Assembly: GCA_030248215.1 (NCBI GenBank)
Contig: JASANG010003139.1
Location: 50,861-114,860, forward strand
DNA length: 64,000 nt
Direction of reading: 5' to 3'
From: Enoplolaimus lenunculus
Lineage: Eukaryota; Nematoda; Enoplea; Enoplida; Thoracostomopsidae
A program made the translations under genes and the position numbers. The notes below the pieces were generated by a model. It ran no database searches and had not been told where the DNA came from. It worked only from the letters and a program-made list of their open reading frames with translations. This document shows, piece after piece, positions 48,301 through 60,300 of this stretch (the stretch's first letter is position 1; each line of letters starts with the position of its first letter).

Positions 48301-51300
48301 ACATCATAGTTACAATTACAACGTCTGTTCCGGTTGTAAACTGAATTCTTGATAACTTTCATACGAATTATGTTCATTTTTTTAATTTCAGATATGACGA
48401 AAAAGGTGATCCAATTCAAACCGTTCTGAAAGCTGTTGAAGCTCTTAGTTTGTATCCGATAAATCAGGTAAGTCCGGTATTGTAACTATCCGTTGAATTA
48501 AACGTTTATTTGTCTTGTGTCAAAAACTTGAGCGAAAATGCAAGGTTATACTTTGTAATGCACTTTCAAAACTTAAGCATGCTAACTTAAGCATGTGTTA
48601 AAGTTTCAAACTTAACTATATTTGGTCCTAGAGTCATTTATACATTACAATTTGGGATACTTTATATTTATGGACTTTGATTAGGATTTAGGAACTCTAT
48701 CCGCTTACGGACTATTGTTAAAGATACTGACTTCTATTTATTGGGGCTCAAATTGGGGACCATCCACTTATTACCCCCTTATTCGGGTCCCTATAGTAGA
48801 TTTGTATATTTTTATGCGCATTATTGAAAACAAATCGGTACATGAATCAAAATAAAAGCTTTTGCATAAATTTTGTACCAAAATTGCGGATATCTTTTGG
48901 ATTCCGGACGAATGTAACATTTTTCAAAAGTGCGGCCCCAAATTATTTTTAGAAAAATCTATGCATCCTATTGTAATCAGAAGGAACGGATACAAGACGG
49001 AATAAAATTGTTGACTAAATTTTATCGATTTCATATTTGTTTAAAATTTGATCGTTAGGTTTTGAGGTCCAAGCCGGTCGATATAGAAACCATTGAATTT
49101 CGAGCTGATAGCTTTATCAGGCACGCCTGTAGATCTGCCGTGCCTAACATTTGACCACGCCTTTAGATCTGCCGTTCCTAACATTTGACCACGCCTTTAG
49201 ATCTGCCGTGCCTAACATTTGACCACGCCTTTAGATCTGCCGTTTCTAACATTTGACCACGCCTTTAGATCTGCCGTTTCTAACATTTGACCACGCCTTT
49301 AGATCTGCCGTGCCTAACATTTGACCACGCCTTTAGATCTGCCGTGCCTAACATTTGACCACGCCTTTAGATCTGCCGTTTCTAACATTTGTCCACGCCT
49401 TTAGATCTGCCGTTCCTAACATTTGTCCACGCCTTTAGATCTGCCGTTTCTAACATTTGACCACGCCTTTAGATCTGCCGTTTCTAACATTTGACCACGC
49501 CTTTAGATCTGCCGTTTCTAACGTTTGACCACGCCTTTAGATCTGACGTTCCTAACATTTGACCACGCCTTTAGATCTGCCGTTCCTAACATTTGACCAC
49601 GCCTTTAGATCTGCCGTTCCTAACATTTGACCACGCCTTTAGATGTGCTGTTCCTAACATTTGACCACGGCTTTAGATCTGCCGTGCCTAACATTTATGA
49701 TTGATCTGTAAGCATTGGTTTAAAACCGGGACGGGGGGCGATGATTTCAGGTAAACGAAGCCCGATTCTTGTTATACGAATATGATCCGAAAATTTACCA
49801 GAAATTCTTAGACTTCTTAAGACCAGACAACGTTATCATTTACCGATTAATTGATGATGTGAAACAAAAATTGGATAAAGTTGAAAAATGGTAAGTTAAA
49901 GCAAGAGTGGATGATAAGAGTGTGCAACTGAGTACATTCTGTATACAAAAGAATTTACGCAGCGCACGCTGCGTTTTTGGCCGACTCCCCCCCGTTATTT
50001 AGGGGGGGTTGAAATTGGCACAGAGGGAAAGAAATACATAATATGCCATGCCAAAAAGTACTCTGTATATAGTCTAAATACTACAGAATATATCATGAGA
50101 CATTGATTCTTCTCTAAAGGGGGGAGGGAGGTGCACCAAAAATACAACGCGTGATGCTACTTTTTATTCCACGCAAAATCCGACAGTTGCATACTCTTGT
50201 CCATGATCATCCACTCTTGGTGAAAGGGATGGGAAGCTCAGGCATCACGGGCAAATGGTGGCGCTATACTATTGATGACGTCCCGCGCCGTCTGTCAATG
50301 TACGGTTGTCGTCCGGCGCCGTCCGGTGCACTCATGTACGAAACCGTATGGTGACAGACGGCGACGGACGGCACCGCACGACAAGTATAGCACCACCCAA
50401 ACCCGTAGCTAGCTCACCTTGTCAGGTCGGCTATAAAATTTTCCGGATGGGCACACAAAAGCGTTGTTAATGACTTACAAACAGAATTAAAAATTTTCAG
50501 GGGGGTGGCAAAACTGTTCCAGGGGGAACGCCACCGTTGGCTACGGGGCCGATCACTCGATCAGTTCTCTGATAAATGAACTATCACCAGTTGATGATAA
50601 ATCCTGTATAACTTGAGTAGTATCGAATCAGTATATATTTTTCCTGCAACTACGCAACATTTCAGATCTACAGTTATGGTACGTCAAAATACTTTAAGAG
50701 TGTATTATTAACTGGCTATAAATGCTACACACATTTGAGAATACAACGCAAGACTTTGAGTCCGCCTCTGGTTGAATTCGATTGTAGACTAAAGCCAAAA
50801 AATTGCTATAAATTTGATGCATGAATTTTGACAAATTGTACAGGTCACAGTCAAGGTTTTATTATTTCACTGCAAACTCACCAAAATAAGCTTAATATTA
50901 GCAGACGTTTTCAGCAGAAATTCTTAGTAAATCTAAGTATTCTGCCACATAGGAACTATTAATGTCTCGTTGTTGTTGTTGTGCATGCAAACGTATTGGT
51001 AATTTACAATAGCGTACTGCGCACATTTAAGAGTACAACGATAAAAACTTATAATCGTTGCGGATCTTGACACTTCTGACACAGACACTGCGCAATATTT
51101 AATAGTGAAAAAAAGCTGTCAAGCGAAGCGAGCGAGAAACCAAACGCAATTTTAGTATTTATTTTAACACAAAATTTTCGTTTTGATCACTGTTAGGTAG
51201 CGCTATACTTGTCGTACGGTGCCGTTCGTCACCGTCCGTCACTCGTTCGGTGTCGTTCGTTACCATACGGACCACACCGTAGTGCACGGTGACGGACGGC

Positions 51301-54300
51301 ACCGTAGGGCGTTAAAATAATTAAAAAGTAAAGCGCAACCATTTAGGAGGAATACATCTGAATACAGTGCCGGAGCAGACAGGGATGGGGGCTCCCCCCA
51401 AATTCCAGGGTGGGGGCCTCCCTCCAAATTCCAGGGTAGGGGCCTCCAAACTCGCGAGGGAAGCGAACGAAAATCCAGACACATTTTAAAACTTAAGCGG
51501 CTTTTGTTTCAACCGGGTACGGTGGGGCCCCTTCAGGGGTGGTGGCTCCCAAATGGGGTGTATGGGGGGTGGCTTCTCCGACCTTGTGTGAGTAGGGCGC
51601 ACAGGTTCCGCCAGTACTAAAAATTGCTATTTGCCGGTTTCAGGTACGGCACAGAATACTCAGTATCTCGAATAGATGATTCGCTAATGAACCGAATAAC
51701 AAACGCCGAAGCAAATAGCAAATTTAATGTCCCAATTGAAAACGAATTTCTACCATCGAATACAGATTTACTTGAACGCGACGTCGACGCCAAATTTATA
51801 CCTGAACTGGTGTTTGTGAGCCCGTTGATCGAAGTCTGGTACTATCAAGACAATGTTTTCCACTCGCCAAAAGCGTTCATTAATATTAAGGTTAAAAATG
51901 TTTTTTTTTAAATTTTGGTCCTAACTTATTTGACTTTGTTCAATGGACCAATGTTACTTTTAAGTGCGTAACAGTAGATCAAGCGTACGTAGTTCTAAGC
52001 TTAAATCTAAAATTGAGCGTAACGATAAATCTAAAACTGAATTTACGCCTACGCAAACGCAATTTATGTCGAACCTTAGAATTGCGGTATACTCACACTG
52101 CAGCGCCCTGGGTTCTGTAAAAAATAATTTTCAAGAAACGCGCCGCGCGGCGACGCTGGACGACGCCGCGCGACACATTTAAAATTTACTTTTATTTGTG
52201 ACGCGCGGCGTTGCACGACGTTGAGCGGCGGCGTCTGGCGGCGCGCGACGTTGCACGACGTTGAGCGGCGGCGTCTGGCGGCTCGCGGCGTTGCACGACG
52301 TTGAGCGGCGGCGTCTGGCGGCTCGCGGCGTTGCACGACGTTGAGTGGCGGCGTCTGGCGGCGCGCGGCGTTGCACGACGTTGAACGACGGCGTCTGGCG
52401 GCGCGCGGCGTTGCACGACGTTGAGCGGCGGCGTCCGGCGACGCGCGGCGTAGTGCGGCACAGAAAAGTGTTGCGGAACCCTAAGCGTACTCTACTGCAA
52501 CGTCGCTGGAAAACTGTATGGCTTGAAACGCAACATTAGGCTGCTCTCAATGAACGACTGTTTGAGTATTGGATTTATCTTTGAAAGTTCAGGTTTTAAT
52601 TGAGTTACGCTACAAGCAATAAGGTTCTTTCGAGATTTATGGGATAACCAAAATTGTTTGTCTACAACGGCCAGTTAGGAACCGCAAAATATTTGTTTAC
52701 AGCGCAATATTTAAGTTTTATTCACTACGTGCAAGCTTTTGACTGCAAGAACTGGCAACTGCAACTTTGTATACGCAAGTTTTGTTCGCAAAACAGGTGT
52801 GACAAAATTTGCAGCTGTACAGTTGTTGGCTTGTAAGAGTGTGAAGCATGCTTGTCCTGGTGTATATGCGATATATGCAATGCACATTGTGTTGTATGCA
52901 AAGCCGGTAGTATCCGTGTCGATGGAGTTGACTATAAAGCAGTTGGGGAGGCGGGCTGCGTGGCGCAGTGGTAGAGTGTTCGCTTAACGATCCGTAGGGC
53001 TGAGAGTTCGAGCCGCCGCTGTATGCCTGTTTATCCAGGTATGGAAATTTGAAATAGTTTCAATTGTATTTCAGATACGTTCACTATACAGCAATCTTGA
53101 TCCAGTACATTTTGAGTTGAACGAATTGTTGGCATTAATGTTGTCCGATACACTTATTGCTGAATTGTACCCGGCATCACAAGCCGGTATTAAATACCGG
53201 ATATCTTCCGATACTGACGGATTAACGATCAACGTCGACGGATTTCAAGAAAAACAGCGTATGTTTGCCAGTTTGGACAGCGCGGTCTGGATTGAACCAG
53301 CGTAGATAAAATTAAATTTGTTGAAAATTTTAACTGAAATGTTTCGCGACACCGCCGCACTTTGCCCCAGTCTCGTGAGGCGTTTTCAGTAGCAGCCTCT
53401 TGGGGCCGTACAAAAAAACCCGTATCCAGTTGCGCCATTACAGTTCAAAAATTGAACGCATTTTAGCGATTTTTATGTTAATTTTCCACACTTTTGTGCA
53501 TTTTATTTATTAGGCATAAATGGTTTTAAACTGAATTTAGCAAGCGATAAAAAATTTTACATTTTCAATCCGCCTATGCGAGCTTGCTTTTGACCTGAAA
53601 AGTTCAAAACTAAGAGTAATAAGCTGTTTCGAGTTTATCCCAACTCGCCTGGTGGGGTCATACGAGCCGCCGACGCTCCACTTCCATCTCATGTATACAA
53701 ATGTAAATACTGTCCTATGGGTTTACATACTCACCTGTATAAGAAGTTATTGCAATCGTATCTATGGTGCAATGGTTGTGTGGTTTAAGTACAATATGGC
53801 CGAAGTTCATTTCTTTGACTGGTTCAAAAATTTCGGCGAATTTCATGAAACCTGCTACCCTGGCCGTATAGAACTTACAAACGAAATTTGGTTGAAAAGT
53901 TTCAAAACCAAAATTAATAGGTTTAACAGATTGTTTCTCTTCTATAAAGCGAATGAAACTCCAGTAAAAGTTTTCTACAAGTCACAGTATACTTTGATAT
54001 GATAGGTTGTTATATTTAACCAATCACCAATTATTCCTGGCACGTTTTTGATTGGCCAAGGTTAGATATTGAAAATTTGATGTTTTTTTTGTTTCAGATT
54101 TATTGGTCCAAAGAATAATCAAAAAGTTAATCGAATTGAAATCAGATCCTGATCGTTTTGATGCAATAAAGGTAACTTAGCCATTTGCCAAACGGGCCAG
54201 AAATATTTTTAAATTAATAACATTTAGGGTTGCGCTATACTTTTGATGACGTGCGGCGCCGTCCGCCGTCAACGTACGGTATCGTACACAAATCAGTCAC

Positions 54301-57300
54301 GTAGGACGGTGACGGACGGTGACGGACGGTGACGGACGGTGACGGACGGTGACGGACGGTGACGGACGGTGACGGACGGTGACGGACGGTGACGGACGGT
54401 GACGGACGGTGACGGACGGTGACGGACGGTGACGGACGGTGACGGACGGTGACGGACGGTGACGGACGGTGACGGACGGTGACGGACGGTGACGGACGGT
54501 GACGGACGGCGCCGGACGTCAAGTATAGCGCAACGTTTATTTTCTCAGTTCAAATATTAATAAAAATTCAGCTAAAAATTTAGTCGAGTATTTCGTTATA
54601 TTAATATGTCTAAATTAACTAAAATATCAAAACGATGTTTGCTTGTTTTTATAGTAAACTGCGCCGCCGATATTAAGAATGCTAAACTTTAATCTAATTT
54701 GTTCTGTTATTATTTTTTGTAGAAAATTCAAATTCTGGATCATAATTTTTAATTTCATCGTTTGATTCAGACAAGTTTTCAAAATTAAAGTTTAGTTAAA
54801 GAAGTTGTGATAGAGGATTAGGCGAGATGTTTTTTTTGCGTCAAACCAAATAATGCATAATTTGCAAATTAAAACTGTATTCTCTAAAACTTAAACTTAG
54901 ATTATAGCTTAACTAAACTTGATTAATAGCTTAAGCAAAAGTTAATTGGCTGAGCGACAAACTAAACTAAAATTATATGTTTAAACTTAGACCAACATAT
55001 TTTTAAATTTAACACGAGTTTAGGTTACACTAATATTTTTAGCTTAAGTAACAAGTGCAGCCCAGAAACTAAGTGTATCTGTGAATTCATTATGTTTAGG
55101 TACTAAAAATAAGTAAAATTTTCAAATGAGTTTACGCGTAAACTTACCTGTTAGTTTAGTTAATCAAGAAAATTTTTTAACTCTGCTGGATTGGCTCAAA
55201 GCTTAAATTAAGTTTAAGTTTTCAGAGAGTATGATTGGACAGTATTAATTTTTGCGCATTTTTTTCAATTCTTTTTGGTTACCGAATTTTAATATATTTT
55301 TTTTCTGTTTCTTTACTGCATTTTTTATTTTTATTTCTCTGTTTCCATAATTTACTTATCATAAAGTACGCTTCAAAGCTTAACAGGATTTAGCAATAAA
55401 ACAATTTATTTTAGGAGCTACAATTGCGTACGTTGCGAAACTTTAATTTAACTGCAGCGCGCAGTCAAAATTTTGCATTTATGTCCGATATTATGAAAGA
55501 AAATTCGTGGACGAACGCTGAGAGACTTGACATTGCTGAACGTAAGAAATTTGGGTAATTTTGTAGTAACTAAGCACTAATTTAGGCATAAGATTGTATG
55601 CCAATGTTACTTTAAGAGTCGTAACAGTAGATTAAGCGTATTGCTAAGCCTAAGCCTAAGCCAAAGCGTTGCAAAATGTGTTCCTAAGTGTAAGCCTAAG
55701 CCTAAGCAAAAAATGTAATCTAGAATCTAAATCCACTCTTTTATAGACCCACCAGAAACCTGGACGCCCCTTAAATTAACATGAGCCAGATTGTATTTAT
55801 TCCAACCAGAAACTGATTCTTTGCCATATATTTTAAACCGATTCAGATCGATTCATACGTGCAAGGATTTGTGTGCGAGAATTTGCCACTGAAACTGTAA
55901 ATATGTCAGTGTTGTTTGCGAAATTGTTTTACAAAAGTGGCAGCCGGCAAATTCTCGCCGTAAAAACTTGCACTTGTGAACAGGAGTTAACATTCGCGAT
56001 CTAACGATGAACATCCGATAATTTCTAATGACGTTTGCATTTTAAGAACATAAGTTTAAAACGTTCACAAAGCCAATGAGTTTACTTCGAAAAAGCAACA
56101 ATAAAAAAATAAAATACACATACGTAACAATACAAAAGGCAAAAGAAAAACAAATTTATTCCATAGGCAATTTTTGACCTTACGGTTCCGGTTCCGGTAA
56201 ATTTTTACCAGAATTAAAAATTCCGGTATTAAATTTCGGTCCGTGGAAGTTAAGATGTTTTACGAAAAATGACGATAAAAATTAAGTAGATTTCATTTGC
56301 ATAGTATATAAATCTTGACAATCGCCGAAAATAAACCACTGAAGGTAGATTACGCTTCCGTGGACAATGAAAATCTCAAATACAGCAGATAAAAAGTGAA
56401 TTACCTATCTCCACTAGGGGTTATTTCACCAATAATATTACAAAAAAGAAAATTAAAACGATTTTTCCAGTGTCCTGTTTTTTCATTTGCCGGTTCCGGT
56501 AATTTTTTCAAATTCCTGCTGCGGTTTCGTTTAATTGTAATTCCGGTTGCACCCTGATATGTATTCAGACTTGGATTAAAAATTTATTTCAGATTTAACC
56601 GTGTACGATTTCGACGATTACAAAACGTTGTTTTTGGCACGCCTTCACGTCGATATATTTGGATCTGGAAATCTGCGACCTGAGGTTAGTTGTTATATTT
56701 ATTTCCAATGTATTTTTACCAATCTATGTCTTTTATACACATATCTGACCCAAAATAAAAGTACACAACAACTGAAGTTGAATTTAAAAATGAATTTAAC
56801 AAGAAAAACTCTGCTGTAATTCATTTAAAATTAATTTGAAAAGTTCAGTAGTTACATCATTTGAATTACCTAATTTTGCTTCACCTCAACCCAATTTCAA
56901 ATTTAATAATTACATCATTTGAATTACCTAATTTTGCTTCACCTCAACCAAATTTCAAATTTAATAATTACATCATTTGAATTACCTAATTGTGCTTCAC
57001 CTCAACCCAATTTTAAATTTAATAATTACATCATTTGAATTACCTAATTTTGCTTCACCTCAATCTAATTTCAAATTTAATAATTACATCATTTGAATTA
57101 CCTAATTGTGCTTCACCTCAACCCAATTTCAAATTTAATAATTACATCTTTTGAATTACCTAATTGTGCTTCACCTCAACCCAATTTCAAATTTAATAAT
57201 TACATCTTTTGAATTACCTAATTGTGCTTCACCTCAACCCAATTTCAAATTGAAAACATCATTTTAGGTTTACATAAAATATATTCCATGAATGGTGACA

Positions 57301-60300
57301 TTTTTTATTTTTGTTTTGTTTCTTGCTTACAGAATTTTCATGGTGAGTTCTGTAGTGTTTAACCTTGGCAATAATCGATGTTGTGTTATAAATATGCTTC
57401 AATACTTGAGTATAATTGACAATAATTAGCGTATACCAGGTCACATTTTTTGGCTGTTTGTTATTTACAGATTGGGACAATTAATTTGTGCAACATAAGC
57501 AGTCCCGTTGTTAGCTCACTTTGTTGGGGTTAGACTTAAAATTTTAAGGAGTGGCATACAAGGGGTTTCAATGACTTGAAAATTTTCTACGGGGGCAAAA
57601 TTATTCCAGAGGTCTCAGCCAACCTCCTGTCCCATCTCTGGCCACGGGCCCGAACTTAGGCCTACAACTAGTATTCATAAAAGACATGGCCGGAGCAGCC
57701 ACCCCCATACCCCTTATTCGCTGGCTTCGCGCGCGAGATGGGGGCCCCATCCTGCAGCTTGGGGGGTGCATCCACCTCTCCTGCTCCGGCACAGATGAAG
57801 GATAATAGAACTATTTGTTTACAGGTTGTCATTTTTTGCGTAAAACGAAAACTACTTTACCGGAATACAGGGTTGATTATAATAAAGTAAATGAAACCGA
57901 ATATTTCTATTTTCTAACATGGAAACTTTACGGGCTCGAAGTGTGAGGGGGCCACAGCGCTCAGCCCCCCTGAAGAATTTTAACCCCCTACAAAATTCTC
58001 ACTATAGGTTGTATGGCATCGAAAGAAATCCCTTGTATGACCCTCCTGAAACTTTTTAGCCCCCCCTTAGCGTGCTGACCTGGCTACGGACGTGACACTT
58101 TATTTCGCTGAAATCTTAAATCCGCAACTGCTATTTTAAAATTTGTCAAATCGTTGTTCTAAAATAGTGTTGCTCAACAAGTTGTACTAATTTGAACATA
58201 AATTACAGGTTAAATTCGATTTTTTAGGTTCTCAAAAATATGGCTCAAATGATTTCGAATCAAATTGGCGAAGACTTGGGAACAACGCCGATTGCGCATC
58301 GAGACCTGAAACTTCGAAGATTTGTCAAGTTGCCCGAAGGTAAACGGCCTATTCGTGCGTGCAAGTTTTTGGAAATATATATATTTTCGAACAAATCTTG
58401 TACATGCAGCAGGTTGCAGCTGTGATTTGTGTCGATCAGAAACTTGGCTCGTGGGGGTAGGCTTAAAAACTTTTTTCACTGAGATGCCAATTTTTCGTTT
58501 GGAATCTATTTCTCGTTTAGTTCCGTGATATTTTAAGATTAAAGACTGGATCAGTCCAACTGTGATCGACCACAACTCATTGAATATTTCATAGACACCA
58601 AGGCCCATGTATAGAACAGGGCCGGAACAGTAGTATAAGCATATTTCTAAACCTAAGCCTAAGCGTATGGATGAGCCTATTCCTAAGCCTAAGCCTAAGC
58701 CTAAGCAAAAAAAATAGTCTAAAGGTTTAACTGACTCTATTATAGCCCCTCGTGTTCTATACATGGGCCGACACGGCTCCAAATATATAAGCACCGTCTG
58801 AAACCGCATTTTGAGTCTTATCGACTGATATCATCATATTTGAAAATCGAACAAATGATAAGGTTTTCATTATTTCAGGTGAAACTCAACATTATCATTT
58901 CAACCATCCAGTAGATCCAGACGGCTCCGTGCTCGCGTACTACGAATGTGGACCTCAAACGCTTGAATCCGACATTGACACCGAATTAATGGACGAAATT
59001 ATGTCAGTGCCAGTTTTTGACCAGCTAAGAACCAAAGAACAACTTGGTACGTTTGAACTGCTATTTTCAATTTATAGGATTGTGTTTATTTAAATGCCTT
59101 AAATTTCAAAAAAGTATTTTGTTTGTTAATTTTTAATTTTTCTAGCTTACCGATATCGGCCCATGTTCCTTTTAGGGGCGGCCAGGTTTCCCGTGAGTCT
59201 ATAAAAGAGTAGGTTTAGAGTTTAGATTACAGTTTTTTGCTTAGGCTTAGGCTTAGGCTTAGGAACACATTTTTGCAACGATTAGGCTTAGGCTTAGGAT
59301 TAGGAACACATTTTTGCAATGCTTAGGCTTAGACTTAGGCTTACGAACACATTTTTGCAACGATTAGGCTTAGGCTTAGGCTTAGGAATACGCTTAATCT
59401 TGTGATACGCCCCTAAAAGTAAACATTGGCCACAATATCTATTATATTTATCATCAATTTGCTGATAAGTCGTACGCAGTATAGAATACTCGATGCAGAC
59501 TTTTTTGGACCATTAGTTACTGTTTCCATATCGAAAATATCGTTAGCTATCAGTTGGCCAAATCGATTCTTTACTCGGTTTTACAAAATTTTCCAAAGGA
59601 ACATATATTTCCGCCAGTGTCTTCTTGTATATTCATGTGTGTAATTTAAAAGTTTAATCTTGGTCAATGTATGGAACTGGTCCCGTAACAGTAGAATAAG
59701 CGTATTCCTATGCCTATTCCTAAGTGTCTAAGCGAAAACATAAGTCTTTAGCATAAGCTTAATCGGCCCATGTAAAGATGACTGGCCAAACGTTTTTCTG
59801 TGGAACTAAAAAAGAGTAAGCTTAAGCTTTACACTTATTCTTTTGCTTGGCTTAGGTTTAGGCTTATGCTTAGGCTCAGGAATATGCTCATTCTTACGCA
59901 TAGGCTTAGGCTTAGGCTTAGGCTTCGGAATATGTTTATAATACGGTTCCGTCCCTGTTCTTTATATTGGCCGCTTAGTGTATGGCAGCTCCGAAGAAAA
60001 ACGTTCCGCTCGTGATCTTTTTAACATGGGCCTTTTTTGAATTGTCTTCTAAATTGCAGGTTACGTAGCTTCTGCATTTGTTCCTGACATCAAAGGTGTA
60101 AAAGGCCTTAATGTGTTGGTTCAGTCAAACAGGGATCCAAGCTATGTTTTGGGCCGTATTGAAGCGTTTATAAACGGACGAATGGCCGTGAGTTTGAATA
60201 TATCAAGCAGTAACATGCCCGTAGCCAACTCACCTTGCTAGGATGGCTCAAAAATTTTCACGAGGGACATTCCCAGGGTTATTAATGACTTACAAGCAAG

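Noticed and set aside
49128-49695. CRISPR-like regular 34-bp repeats
   Set aside because: Units are head to tail with no spacers, inside a eukaryotic intron.
52076-52461. Arg/Ala/Pro-rich reverse frames
   Set aside because: Translations of the 40-bp GC-rich tandem array.
53259-53305. Continuation of exon 14 to its stop
   Set aside because: The GTATGT donor at 53259 gives the right phase for exon 15 and the conserved helix.
53652-54002. 116-codon forward frame in intron 14
   Set aside because: No family resemblance, no splice sites in phase with the gene, and AT-rich composition like the surrounding intron.
54235-54522. Reverse frame with [10 protein letters not shown] repeats
   Set aside because: A translation of the 10-bp array only.
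58210-58809. 199-codon reverse frame
   Set aside because: It crosses exon 18 in antisense and a family B MITE; no recognisable domain.
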